From Lachnospiraceae bacterium YSB2008 (GTDB lineage: Bacteria; Bacillota; Clostridia; Lachnospirales; Lachnospiraceae): a DNA stretch of 64,000 bases. Below are positions 41,074-50,316 of this stretch, piece after piece; position 1 is the stretch's first letter; every line of letters begins with the position of its first letter. Location: contig JHWR01000001.1 in the NCBI GenBank assembly GCA_000687655.1, positions 1-64,000 of the forward strand. The letters are read 5' to 3'. Position numbers and translations under genes: made by a program. A model generated the notes under the pieces. That model saw only the letters and a list, made by a program, of their open reading frames with translations. It ran no database searches and was not told where the DNA came from.

Positions 41074-43923
41074 TTAATTTCCCTCAGGCGGTGGATCCGT
41101 CGGTGCATCCGTCGGTGCCTCAGTTGGTGCCTCCGTCGGCTGCTCCGTCGGTGGCGGTGGTGGAGCCGGCTGCTGCCCATTAGCGACAAATGTTGCTGAA
41201 ATAGTATGATCCATACTTACTTCATTGAATGTAAATGAACTCACTGCTCCAACATCCGTTCCATCAACGTATACAACTGATATACTGTAACCCGCATTAG
41301 GAGTGATATTAACTGTAAATGACTCGCCTTCTTTTATTTCAGTGGTTGGCGTAATACTTCCTCCCTCTCCGGCGCTTGTGCTAATCTTGTAGCCTGCTGA
41401 TTCCGGATGAAGATGACATGTTGTATTCATTATCGAGCTGTCATATGGGAATGTAGCTCCGACGAGAACAAAGTTACCATTTTCGTCATACTCAACAAGG
41501 AATGAACCGACATTCTCACAATTCTCTGTAGCGCACTCATATGAATCCAGACATATTCTGAGAGTAATATGTCCTGAACAAGCTTTGGAAGGTATAAAGT
41601 CCTTATCACACCAGTCATAATTGGTCTGACATCCGCTACCCGGTTTAAGATTTGAAATCTTACAGATGTTAGTCTTTACAAGTCCTTCCGGAACTTCCCA
41701 GTTTTTGCTCGTATCGTACTGCTTAAGTTCTATGATCTGGCTCATTACCTGTGACCACATCTCTTTGTGGGTATTGATACTTCCCATATTCTCAGGGCTG
41801 TCAAAGCCTCTCCAGATAGAACATGTAAGATATGGTGTATATCCACAGAACCAGAGGTCATAGTTATGGGTTGTTGTACCTGTCTTACCTGCAACAGGCA
41901 TATTGGTTCCTTTAAGTCTTGCAGGAGTACCTGTACCGGATGAGATAACATCCTTCATAGCGTCAGTAAGCTGATATGCTGTAGTTGCACGTATGACACG
42001 CTTCTCTCTTCCGCCGGTTGTTGTATTATCTATAACCGTATTACCATCATGGTCAACGACCTTTGAATAGTAAACCGGCTTAATATAAACTCCGTTATTT
42101 GCTATTGCTGCATAAGCAGCTGTAATCTCAAGATTGGTAACACCGTTAGTAAGACCACCGAGCGCCATAGCCTGGTTTATATCTGACAGAACAAGTCCGT
42201 CACTTGTTACCTGTTTATCTACCAGAGTTGTAAATCCAAGCTTCTGAAGATAATCAAATGAAACCTCAGGCGTTACTTCAGTTATGGATTTAACAGCAAC
42301 GATATTCATGGAATTCTTGATTGCTTCTCTGATGCTACCGTAACCACGATATCCTGAATACCAGTTCTTTACATCTCGTCCATTTGCATATTTATAAGGT
42401 TCATCTGTGAATCCGCAAGCAAGGCATCCACCGGTATCGATGTATGGCAGGAATGCTGCCAGAGTCTTGAAACATGAACCCGGCTGTCTCATGGCACGTG
42501 TTGCTCGGCAGAAGCCAAGGTTATCTGTCTTTTCACCACGTCCGCCTACGATAGCCTTAATGTAACCGGTACTCTGATCTATGATCGTCATAGATGACTG
42601 AGGCTGATAAGTACATTTGAAATTCTCATCAAGATACTTATAACCTGTCTGCTGTATCATTGCATCACGGAATTTTGTTGCCGCATCTCTGGCTTCCTGT
42701 TCCGTTGCAAAGTATTCATCAAACTTAGTATCACCCTGCTCATGGAAATAAGTAAGAACATGATGTGTTCCGTAGTTCACATTCTTTCCATCATTATCAA
42801 CAAGTGTAAGCTGATAATCGAGCATGAGCGAAGTCTTCGGATAGTACTGTGGATCATTCAGAACAGTATCTGCTATCTTCTGCATGTCATCATCCTGAAC
42901 TGAATAAATACTGTAACCACCGGTGTATACTTCGTTGAAGGCTTCTTCTTTGGTCATGTCATACATTTCCATAAAGTCGCCTGCAAGAGCACGCAGAAGT
43001 GCATCATCATAATATGAATTGATTACCTTCTTGGTCTCTTCTTTATTCTCATGAACACGCTTAATGGTGTCGTAGATTGTATCCTCTTTGGCTGCCTTTG
43101 CTTCTGCTTCCGTAATGAATCCAAGCTCAACCATCTTATCGAGACATTTCGTACGTCTCTTTACATTTTTCTCAGGATATAATACAGGATTATAACTGTA
43201 TGGATTCTGAGTAATAGATGCAATTACCGAAGCTTCTGATACGGTAAGATCCTTGGCGGACTTATCGAAGTACATCTGTGCAGCTGCCTCAACTCCGTTA
43301 ACACCCTGTCCAAGATAAATAGTGTTCAGATAATACTCAAGTATCTGTTCCTTGCTGTAAATCTTTTCAAGCTCTATAGCAAGATACTGCTCCTGAACCT
43401 TACGCTCTATAGAATCCAGAGTTGTTTCATTAAGACCTACATTGAATACCTGGTTCTTAATGAGCTGCTGTGTTATAGTACTTGCACCCTGATGAGTATT
43501 TCTGTTTTTAACATCCTCATAGAAAGCACGTCCTATACCTCTGATATCTATTCCGTTATGAGTCCAGAATCTCTCGTCCTCTATAGCAACGAATGCATCC
43601 TTGGCAGGCTGCGATATCTCGTCATAGTATACATAGATTCTGTTCGAATTAGCTGTGGAAAGTGACAGTTTTTCGTGGCCATCCTGATCATAAATGACCG
43701 ACTTAAAGCCCTTCGGTTTGATATTGATAGTAGAGATATCCGGCGCATCATCAAGAATGCCCTTAAACATACCGAAACCGGCTCCTGCAAGAACTACGAT
43801 CACAAAAAGAATTGCAACCAGAACCATCTTGAATCCGCTTACAAGTCCTCTTCTCTCATACTTCTGTGTCTTGCCCTGAAGTTTTCCCTGCTTCTTCTTA
43901 ACACTTTGCTTACTGAAATACAA
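41074..43923 (-). CDS. Class A penicillin-binding protein (transglycosylase/transpeptidase)
   Basis: This bifunctional cell wall enzyme has a short cytoplasmic start, TM anchor (about residues 30-52), glycosyltransferase 51 domain (AIEDERFWTHNGIDIRGIGRAF, with GASTITQQLIKN), and a transpeptidase with SxxK as QPGSCFKTLAAF, SxN as IKNSMNIVAVKS and KTG as VAGKTGTTTHN. After the core a beta domain (about 850-920, TSAGEGGSITPTTEIKEGES) resembles InlB-type repeats and may bind wall polymer. A Pro-rich tail with EAPTEAPT repeats ends the 949-residue chain. The start is TTG at 43923 with AGGAGG 7 bases upstream. Promoter at 43989-44017. Confidence 0.97.
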   Translation of the reverse strand: MYFSKQSVKKKQGKLQGKTQKYERRGLVSGFKMVLVAILFVIVVLAGAGFGMFKGILDDAPDISTINIKPKGFKSVIYDQDGHEKLSLSTANSNRIYVYYDEISQPAKDAFVAIEDERFWTHNGIDIRGIGRAFYEDVKNRNTHQGASTITQQLIKNQVFNVGLNETTLDSIERKVQEQYLAIELEKIYSKEQILEYYLNTIYLGQGVNGVEAAAQMYFDKSAKDLTVSEASVIASITQNPYSYNPVLYPEKNVKRRTKCLDKMVELGFITEAEAKAAKEDTIYDTIKRVHENKEETKKVINSYYDDALLRALAGDFMEMYDMTKEEAFNEVYTGGYSIYSVQDDDMQKIADTVLNDPQYYPKTSLMLDYQLTLVDNDGKNVNYGTHHVLTYFHEQGDTKFDEYFATEQEARDAATKFRDAMIQQTGYKYLDENFKCTYQPQSSMTIIDQSTGYIKAIVGGRGEKTDNLGFCRATRAMRQPGSCFKTLAAFLPYIDTGGCLACGFTDEPYKYANGRDVKNWYSGYRGYGSIREAIKNSMNIVAVKSITEVTPEVSFDYLQKLGFTTLVDKQVTSDGLVLSDINQAMALGGLTNGVTNLEITAAYAAIANNGVYIKPVYYSKVVDHDGNTVIDNTTTGGREKRVIRATTAYQLTDAMKDVISSGTGTPARLKGTNMPVAGKTGTTTHNYDLWFCGYTPYLTCSIWRGFDSPENMGSINTHKEMWSQVMSQIIELKQYDTSKNWEVPEGLVKTNICKISNLKPGSGCQTNYDWCDKDFIPSKACSGHITLRICLDSYECATENCENVGSFLVEYDENGNFVLVGATFPYDSSIMNTTCHLHPESAGYKISTSAGEGGSITPTTEIKEGESFTVNITPNAGYSISVVYVDGTDVGAVSSFTFNEVSMDHTISATFVANGQQPAPPPPPTEQPTEAPTEAPTDAPTDPPPEGN

Positions 43924-43988
43924 TTTGCTGCCTCCTGATTGGCTGAGTATTAGTCAAAACAATAAACCTAGTCTTATAACAATCTGAT

Positions 43989-44017
43989 ATTATATCATTG
44001 TACTTACTATTATTCAA
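43989..44017 (-). promoter_or_regulatory. Promoter of the penicillin-binding protein gene
   Basis: Minus strand: -35 TTGAAT (44017-44012), 17-base spacer, -10 TATAAT (43994-43989). Confidence 0.72.
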
Positions 44018-44070
44018 CCCATGGTATACCACTTTACCTAAAATTAATAAATAACACAAAATATCCTATA

Positions 44071-44122
44071 GAAAAAAAGCAGAGACGGTTCTAAATGCTT
44101 CTTAATCATTTAAAACCGTCTC
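44071..44122 (-). terminator. Terminator of glutamine synthetase
   Basis: Minus strand: GAGACGGTT and AACCGTCTC arms with inner AAATG/CATTT pairing, followed by TGC and seven T. It begins nine bases after the stop codon at 44131. Confidence 0.92.
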
Positions 44123-44130
44123 ATTGATTT

Positions 44131-46230
44131 TTAGTATACAGAGAACAGAAGCTGTTCGTAATTAGGATATGGAAGTATATCCTCAGGGAGGAGCTTCTCT
44201 GTCTCGTCAGCTATCTTTCTGATATCACGCATATCTACAAGTATGATATCCTTATATGCTTCAGCCTTCTTCTGGAAGTCCTTAATCTTCTCAACAGCAA
44301 CTATATCTTCATCAAGTTTCTTGGTGATCCTGTAAATATCATCGTAATTCTTTGCAATGATTCCAAGAACCTCTGTCTCACCTTCGCTGGCATAACCAAG
44401 TATTTCTTTCTTATGCTTGATAGACTCTGCAAGTCTGTTAGTGAACTTTGTTATTGAAGGAAGGAAATCATGCCTTACCATACTTGAAAGAGTAAGTCCT
44501 TCTATATGAATAGTCTTGCAGTAATTCTCGAGAAGTATCTCGTATCTTGAAAGAACCTCTGACTCTGTAAATATTCCATGTTTCTTGAAAAGCTCGATAT
44601 TCTTCTCTGACTTAAAGTAAGGAAGTGCATCCGGTGTTGTAGGAAGATTCAGAAGTCCGCGTTTTGCTGCTTCTTCAACCCATTCCTCAGTATATCCGTC
44701 GCCATTAAAGATAACTCGCTTATGCTCTGAAATAGTCTTCTTGATAAGTTCATTTACCTTCTCATCCATTTCCTCTTCAGGAACATCCTTAAGTTCCTCA
44801 TAGAAATCTGAAAGCACATCGGCAACTGCTGTATTTAATATGATGTTCGGAGTTGCAACAGATGCACCTGAACCAAGCGATCTGAACTCGAACTTATTTC
44901 CTGTAAATGCAAAAGGTGATGTTCTGTTTCTGTCAGTTGTATCCTTCCTGAAATGAGGAAGTACGCTGGCACCTGTTTCCATCTGAACAGCCTTATGCTG
45001 CTTGAAATAAGTATCATTTTCAATAGAATCAAGAATAGCTGAAAGCTCATCTCCAAGGAAAATTGAAATAATAGCAGGCGGTGCCTCGTCAGCACCAAGT
45101 CTGTGATCATTTCCTGCACTTGCAGCTGATATTCTCATAAGGTCTGCATGCTCATCCACCGCTCTTATAACAGCAGCAAGGAAAAGCAGAAACTGATTAT
45201 TCTCTGCAGGTGTCTTGCCCGGATCAAGCAGATTCTGACCCTTATCAGTGATCAGCGACCAGTTATTGTGCTTACCCGATCCATTTATACCCTCAAATGG
45301 TTTCTCATGCAGAAGGCATGTAAGGTTATGCTTATCTGCAACCTTCTTCATTATTTCCATGGTGAGCTGGTTGTGGTCAACAGCCACGTTAGTTGTATCA
45401 AAAACAGGAGCAAGCTCGTGCTGTGACGGTGCAACCTCATTATGCTTCGTCTTTGCCGGAACTCCAAGCTTCCAGAGTTCCTCATCAAGCTCATGCATGA
45501 ATGCAGAAACCCTTGGCTTAAGAACACCGAAATAATGATCCTCCATCTCCTGACCCTTAGGAGGCATAGCTCCAAGAAGAGTTCTTCCTGTAAAGATGAG
45601 ATCCTTTCTCTTTCTGTAATAATCTTTATCTACAAGGAAATATTCCTGCTCAGCACCTACAGTTGTATGAACATTCTTCACATCATTCACACCAAGGAGT
45701 CCGAGAATCTTCGCAGCCTCTCTGGAAATAGCTTCCATAGAACGAAGAAGCGGTGTCTTCTTATCAAGAGCTTCTCCTGTATATGAACAGAAAGCTGTAG
45801 GTATGAAGAGAGTCTGATCCTTGATAAATGCCGGCGATGTCGGATCCCATGCTGTATATCCTCTTGCTTCAAATGTAGCGCGAAGACCGCCTGATGGGAA
45901 ACTTGACGCATCCGGTTCGCCCTTAATGAGCATCTTACCTGAAAAGTCCATGATAACCTGTCCATCACCTGTCGGTGTTACGAAGCTGTCATGCTTTTCA
46001 GCCGTATATCCTGTCATAGGCTGGAACCAATGTGTGAAATGTGTCGCTCCGTTATCAACTGCCCATTCCTTCATGGCAACTGCAACAGCATTTGCAACAT
46101 CCAGCTCTAAGTGAGTATTGTTCTCAATGGTTCTCTTAAGAGCCTTATAAATGTCCTTCGGAAGTTTCTTCCTCATGACAGTATCATTAAATACCAGACT
46201 TCCATAAATCTCAGGAATATTTTTTTCCAT
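44131..46230 (-). CDS. glnN: Glutamine synthetase type III
   Basis: GSIII makes glutamine from glutamate, ammonia and ATP as a dodecamer. The 699-residue length marks type III (types I and II are about 350-470). N-terminal domain features include THFTHWFQPMTGYTAEKHDSF and FPSGGLRATFEARGYTAWDPTSPAF. The active-site strand is TVGAEQEYFLVD, metal and glutamate contacts lie in KTKHNEVAPSQHELAPVFD, and the ammonium/ATP regions in EGINGSGKHNNWS and FRKDTTDRNRTSPFAFTG. It has a strong terminator and a complex upstream region at 46292-46348. Confidence 0.97.
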   Translation of the reverse strand: MEKNIPEIYGSLVFNDTVMRKKLPKDIYKALKRTIENNTHLELDVANAVAVAMKEWAVDNGATHFTHWFQPMTGYTAEKHDSFVTPTGDGQVIMDFSGKMLIKGEPDASSFPSGGLRATFEARGYTAWDPTSPAFIKDQTLFIPTAFCSYTGEALDKKTPLLRSMEAISREAAKILGLLGVNDVKNVHTTVGAEQEYFLVDKDYYRKRKDLIFTGRTLLGAMPPKGQEMEDHYFGVLKPRVSAFMHELDEELWKLGVPAKTKHNEVAPSQHELAPVFDTTNVAVDHNQLTMEIMKKVADKHNLTCLLHEKPFEGINGSGKHNNWSLITDKGQNLLDPGKTPAENNQFLLFLAAVIRAVDEHADLMRISAASAGNDHRLGADEAPPAIISIFLGDELSAILDSIENDTYFKQHKAVQMETGASVLPHFRKDTTDRNRTSPFAFTGNKFEFRSLGSGASVATPNIILNTAVADVLSDFYEELKDVPEEEMDEKVNELIKKTISEHKRVIFNGDGYTEEWVEEAAKRGLLNLPTTPDALPYFKSEKNIELFKKHGIFTESEVLSRYEILLENYCKTIHIEGLTLSSMVRHDFLPSITKFTNRLAESIKHKKEILGYASEGETEVLGIIAKNYDDIYRITKKLDEDIVAVEKIKDFQKKAEAYKDIILVDMRDIRKIADETEKLLPEDILPYPNYEQLLFSVY

Positions 46231-46291
46231 AATTTTAACCTACCTGCACAATCTAAAAATCAATGAGTTACACATGGAATATATAAAAAAG

Positions 46292-46348
46292 TTAAGAGTA
46301 TTATATCCCATAGAAGTAATATAATACTCTTAAACTTAATAATGTCAA
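46292..46348 (-). promoter_or_regulatory. rlmH terminator-like inverted repeat overlapping a glnN promoter
   Basis: The 14-base perfect arms TTAAGAGTATTATA and TATAATACTCTTAA (46292-46333) with a 14-base loop are followed on the minus strand by CTTTTTT, as for a terminator 45 bases after rlmH. The same stretch holds -35 TTGACA (46348-46343) and, after 16 bases, -10 TATTAT (46326-46321) pointing to glnN. The repeat may thus terminate rlmH and also act as an operator for glnN. Confidence 0.55.
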
Positions 46349-46377
46349 GTTTTTTACCAATTGTAAACCAAATCCAT

Positions 46378-46857
46378 TTATTTATGATAAGGCTCATTCT
46401 TCATAATTCTGAAAGATCTGTAAATCTGTTCAAGAAGAATAACTCTCATAAGCTGGTGAGGGAATGTCATCCTTCCAAATGAAAGACTGTACTCTGCTCT
46501 CTTCATGACTGATTCATGAAGTCCCAGTGAACCACCTATGACAAATACTATATGGCTCCTTCCGGATATTCCCAGTTCCTCAATATGCTTTGACAGTTCC
46601 ACACTCGAGAGTTCTTTTCCCTCAATCGCCAGAGCTATCACATAAGCATCTTCCGGAATATGCTGAAGGAGTCTCTCCGCTTCCTTCTTCTTAACTGCAT
46701 CCTCTTCAACCGGACTCATATTCTCCCCGGTCTTCTCATCCTGAACCTCAACCACATCAAGCTTGCAATATCTCGAGAGCCGCTTACTGTATTCATCTAT
46801 CATTTCCCTAAATGATTTTTCTTTCACTTTTCCAACACAGCTTATAGTAACTCTCAT
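46378..46857 (-). CDS. rlmH: 23S rRNA (pseudouridine1915-N3)-methyltransferase RlmH
   Basis: RlmH methylates pseudouridine 1915 in helix 69 of 23S rRNA, using SAM in a SPOUT trefoil-knot fold. The 159-residue length is normal. Motifs are [18 protein letters not shown], the knot [17 protein letters not shown], and the C-terminal [20 protein letters not shown] with the invariant YHK end. I start at the ATG at 46857 with GGAG 6 bases upstream. The hydrolase gene upstream ends 15 bases before this start. Confidence 0.97.
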   Translation of the reverse strand: MRVTISCVGKVKEKSFREMIDEYSKRLSRYCKLDVVEVQDEKTGENMSPVEEDAVKKKEAERLLQHIPEDAYVIALAIEGKELSSVELSKHIEELGISGRSHIVFVIGGSLGLHESVMKRAEYSLSFGRMTFPHQLMRVILLEQIYRSFRIMKNEPYHK

Positions 46858-46872
46858 ACAAAACTCCAAAAA

Positions 46873-47802
46873 CTATAAAAGATTCAGCATCCAATCTCTG
46901 AGGAATGCATAAACATCCTCACGATTGATCTCATTCAGTATCTCATGCCTTGCCTCAGGAAACAGCTTACATTCAACATTCATCTTTCCGGTCTTAACAA
47001 CCTCATTATAGAATTCTTTAACGCCCTTTCCGAGATTTCCAACCGGATCCATATCACCGGATGCGATGAGAAGCGGAACCTTTCTTGGTATCTTTGCAAT
47101 ATTCTTCTTATCACATACAAAATCAACTGTAGAGACAAGTGCTTCATATCCATTTAAAGTAAATGTAAATGTACATTTCGGATCCGAATAATACTTCTTG
47201 GTTATCTCAGGATCTCTGGTTATCCATCCTCTTTCCGGGTCAATACCATTAAGGTCATAAAGCTTATAAGGAGAAGTATACATGAGTTCACGTACGAAAT
47301 CACTTCTGTATCTGGAACCATACTTCTTTGTAAGTGCTCTGATAACCATAAGTCCTGCTTTGGTAGTAGCTTTACTCTCTGTACCTGTTCCGGTAAGGAT
47401 TATTCCGGTAAGGTCATTTCCGTATACAGTTATATATTTTCTTACAAGATATGAACCCATGCTGTGCCCGAGCAGAAAGTATGGAAGTCCCTCGAACTTC
47501 TTCTTTGCCCCGACATATACTCTTCTGATATCCTCAACGAGCTTGGCAGAGGGATTCACTTCAGCTATATAGCCCCAGTCTTCTTCTGTCTGCACTGACT
47601 CTCCATGTCCCAGATGATCATGTCCGACAACTATGAACCCCTGAGAATTCATGTATTCAGCAAACTCTTCATATCTCTCTATATACTCAACCATTCCATG
47701 CACAATCTGAAGCACAGCCTTTGGCTCACCCTCCGGCAGCCAGGCTACAGCATGGATTGTATTTATCCCGTCACAGGATTTAAAACTCACAACCTTCTTC
47801 AT
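46873..47802 (-). CDS. Alpha/beta hydrolase, lysophospholipase/monoacylglycerol lipase type
   Basis: The 309-residue cytoplasmic hydrolase has the nucleophile elbow LGHSMGSYLV, oxyanion region IVHGMVEYIERYEEFAEYM, Asp in IASGDMDPVGN and His in PEARHEILNEI, the triad order of the PldB/MGLL group. It probably hydrolyses lysophospholipid or monoacylglycerol. It precedes rlmH by 15 bases. A hairpin at 47823-47854 separates it from superoxide dismutase. Confidence 0.92.
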   Translation of the reverse strand: MKKVVSFKSCDGINTIHAVAWLPEGEPKAVLQIVHGMVEYIERYEEFAEYMNSQGFIVVGHDHLGHGESVQTEEDWGYIAEVNPSAKLVEDIRRVYVGAKKKFEGLPYFLLGHSMGSYLVRKYITVYGNDLTGIILTGTGTESKATTKAGLMVIRALTKKYGSRYRSDFVRELMYTSPYKLYDLNGIDPERGWITRDPEITKKYYSDPKCTFTFTLNGYEALVSTVDFVCDKKNIAKIPRKVPLLIASGDMDPVGNLGKGVKEFYNEVVKTGKMNVECKLFPEARHEILNEINREDVYAFLRDWMLNLL

Positions 47803-47822
47803 GAATCTGCCTCCATCTAAAG

Positions 47823-47854
47823 ATGACAGCCTGATAAAAGTATCAGGCCGTCAT
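47823..47854 (-). terminator. Probable terminator of superoxide dismutase
   Basis: Minus strand: ATGAC and GTCAT outer pairing, GCCTGATA/TATCAGGC inner stem with a 4-base loop, then CTTTAG. It starts nine bases after the sod stop. Confidence 0.6.
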
Positions 47855-47863
47855 ATATTGTTA

Positions 47864-48481
47864 CTATCCAACTATTGCTTCATAATTTGCCAGAACCTTG
47901 TTCCAGTCTACTATACTCCAGTACTCTTTGATATAAGCAGGTCTGAGATTCTTATACTTAAGGTAATAAGCATGCTCCCAAACATCAAGTGCGAGTATAG
48001 GTATGAAATCAGTTCCTTCACTTATAGGATTGTCCTGGTTTGGAGAAGCAGACAGCATAAGCTCTCCCGCTTTATTAGCTGAAAGAAATGCCCAGCCTGA
48101 ACCAAACTGTCCTGCAGCTGCAGCAGACATCTTCTCTACAAATGCATCGAAGCTTCCGAATGTTTCATCAATCTTTTCAGCAAGTTTTCCTACAGGAGTT
48201 CTTGGACCATCAGGTGAAAATGCTGCAAAATAAAGATTGTGGTTATAATAACCGCCGCCGTTATTTCTTATACCCTTTCTGAGAGTCTCATCCTCTATCT
48301 TATCGAGAGAACCGAGCAGCTCAACTATATCCATGTCAGCTACTCCTGCCTTCTCTGCAAGAGTGTTGAGTGTATTGGTGTAATTTGCATGATGCTTGCC
48401 ATAATGAGTCTCTACTGTGAGAGTATCGATCACCGGTTCCAATGCATCCATCCCATACTCAAGTTTTACCTGTTCAAACAT
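47864..48481 (-). CDS. sodA: Iron/manganese superoxide dismutase
   Basis: Sod converts superoxide to oxygen and hydrogen peroxide. The 205-residue protein has metal ligands in THYGKHHANYTNTL (first His), GYYNHNLYFAAFSP (second His) and LDVWEHAYYLKYKN (Asp and third His). Length is usual for the Fe/Mn family; whether it uses Fe or Mn cannot be read by eye. For a gut anaerobe it is an oxygen-defence gene. AGGAGG precedes the ATG by 9 bases. It is followed by a hairpin. Confidence 0.97.
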   Translation of the reverse strand: MFEQVKLEYGMDALEPVIDTLTVETHYGKHHANYTNTLNTLAEKAGVADMDIVELLGSLDKIEDETLRKGIRNNGGGYYNHNLYFAAFSPDGPRTPVGKLAEKIDETFGSFDAFVEKMSAAAAGQFGSGWAFLSANKAGELMLSASPNQDNPISEGTDFIPILALDVWEHAYYLKYKNLRPAYIKEYWSIVDWNKVLANYEAIVG

Positions 48482-48514
48482 AATAACGTACCTCCTATTT
48501 AATATAATCCCCTT

Positions 48515-50287
48515 TTATGCTACAACTGTTCTGTTTCTTCCTGCTTCTTTTGCAGAGTACAGAGCATTATCAACCTTAGTATAATTCTCCTGACGGTTAC
48601 CCTTACCATCAGAACATATCATTCCGATACTGACCGTAATCCTTTCAACATCAGGGAACACATGCTCTTCAACCTTCTTTCGAAGAGACTCAGCGAAGTT
48701 ATAACCTGCCTCCTCATCGATATCCGGTATGATAGCTACGAATTCCTCGCCGCCCCATCTTCCTACATTTCCATTGCGAAGCTTAACCGTTTCATCAAGT
48801 ATTCCTGCAAACTCCACCAGGACTTCATCTCCGACTCTGTGTCCAAATGTGTCGTTGACGTCCTTGAAATGATCTATATCCATCATCATGAGTACTGCAG
48901 TTGAATTCTTATGAGAAGCATTGTTCAGCCTTGCATTTATAACTTCTTCTATCTTACGTCTGTTGAATATAGATGTAAGATCGTCATAATCAGCCATACG
49001 TCGAAGTCTTCTGTTAAGCTCACTCATCTGATCGAATGCTTTCTGAAGTTCAGACGTCGTAGATGAAACAAGCTTGGTAAGTCTCTTCAGAAGCGAAGCC
49101 TGACCTTTAAGAACTGAATCATCAACTATAGGGTAGTTTGTAATCTTGCCCTTCTTATCGCCTTCTCTCATTCCTACTGAAAGCATGGTGATATTGTATT
49201 CATAGAGCTTTCCATTTTCAGGATTTCTCTTAACTTCACCCCATGTATAGAATCCGGCTGTCTCCGCAATCTCCTGGAAAGGCCTGACCTCTATCTCAGC
49301 GAAGCTCTCCCAGAACGACTTTCTTACGGAACATGAATATAGAAGCACAACCTCAGGTTCAAAATCCGCCATGGCTATGAGTCTGTGATTAACCATATCC
49401 ACTATGGAATCCGGATTACCGTATGAAAGATATATATCCATTCCTTCCTGAACATATCCGGCCAGGAGAAGTGTTCCGTCGTCTTCTACAGTTATGGTAT
49501 GACGAAGAAGTTCCTCATTATCCATACTCGCATCGAGCGGAAACTCGAAGGTTTCTTCTGCGAAATTATCACCGGCACCTATATGAAGATATTTATCATA
49601 TACCTCTATAGCAGGCTTTCCGTTTATTTCCATCAGCCTGTTTCCGTCTGCCTTTGTTATCTTGAAAGGCCTACCAAGTTTCTCCCAGCCCGCCGACTTC
49701 TCAACATCAACATGAAGGTTCTTTCCGGAATAAACTATGGCATAAACCGCATCGAAATCAATTCCGTCATAATTGAAAATGAAATGCTCACTCTTATCCA
49801 GGCTGTGACCACCGGAGTATCCGCCAAACACAGATACTTCGTTAGGAAGGGCTTCGAGTTCATTCAGAAATGCCGCTGTATTGAATTCCGTTCCCGGCAT
49901 AAGAAGCTCTACCGACTGAACATTCTCAATGCCCGAGACTTCCTTAACTATCATCTCACCGGTGTTCTTCTCATTGTCCTTGACATCTATATATCTGAGA
50001 ACACGAGCTTCTGATTGTTTAAACAGCATGAGCGTTGCAACCATACCTTTAGGCGGAATCTCATCTTCGATTATCTCTCCTGCAGAGAGAGTTCCAACCA
50101 TAGGAATGCCCGGAAGTTCATCAATAAGCATCCTCAAATACGAACGTATTTCACTTGCATCTTCAATGCCGCTGTATACATGGAGCAGCTTGCTCTTATA
50201 CTTTCCCCTGGCAAGCTCTCTCTTCGCCTTCTCGATATCTTTTTTAAATTCCGTATGATTATAAATATTGATCAGTATCTGTTTCAT
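48515..50287 (-). CDS. FIST-domain sensor diguanylate cyclase (GGDEF)
   Basis: The 590-residue soluble protein has an N-terminal FIST domain (about residues 20-230), a FIST-C domain (about 235-375, with TAGFYTWGEV), a helical linker and a GGDEF domain (about 425-590). The active site is intact as RWGGEEFVAIIPD, and YDDLTSIFNRRKIEEV begins the domain. FIST domains bind small ligands, perhaps amino acids, and control the output. This one would make cyclic-di-GMP on a cytoplasmic signal. I start at the ATG at 50287 with GGGGG upstream rather than the GTG at 50302. It is last in the GGDEF-EAL/GH3/clostripain cluster. Confidence 0.95.
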   Translation of the reverse strand: MKQILINIYNHTEFKKDIEKAKRELARGKYKSKLLHVYSGIEDASEIRSYLRMLIDELPGIPMVGTLSAGEIIEDEIPPKGMVATLMLFKQSEARVLRYIDVKDNEKNTGEMIVKEVSGIENVQSVELLMPGTEFNTAAFLNELEALPNEVSVFGGYSGGHSLDKSEHFIFNYDGIDFDAVYAIVYSGKNLHVDVEKSAGWEKLGRPFKITKADGNRLMEINGKPAIEVYDKYLHIGAGDNFAEETFEFPLDASMDNEELLRHTITVEDDGTLLLAGYVQEGMDIYLSYGNPDSIVDMVNHRLIAMADFEPEVVLLYSCSVRKSFWESFAEIEVRPFQEIAETAGFYTWGEVKRNPENGKLYEYNITMLSVGMREGDKKGKITNYPIVDDSVLKGQASLLKRLTKLVSSTTSELQKAFDQMSELNRRLRRMADYDDLTSIFNRRKIEEVINARLNNASHKNSTAVLMMMDIDHFKDVNDTFGHRVGDEVLVEFAGILDETVKLRNGNVGRWGGEEFVAIIPDIDEEAGYNFAESLRKKVEEHVFPDVERITVSIGMICSDGKGNRQENYTKVDNALYSAKEAGRNRTVVA

Positions 50288-50316
50288 ACGCTGAGCCCCC
50301 ACAACTCTCGATTCAT

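Noticed and set aside
41090-41170. Low-complexity repeat as a CRISPR-like array
   Set aside because: The repeats are codon-level PT-rich repeats in frame in the penicillin-binding protein tail; no unique spacers.
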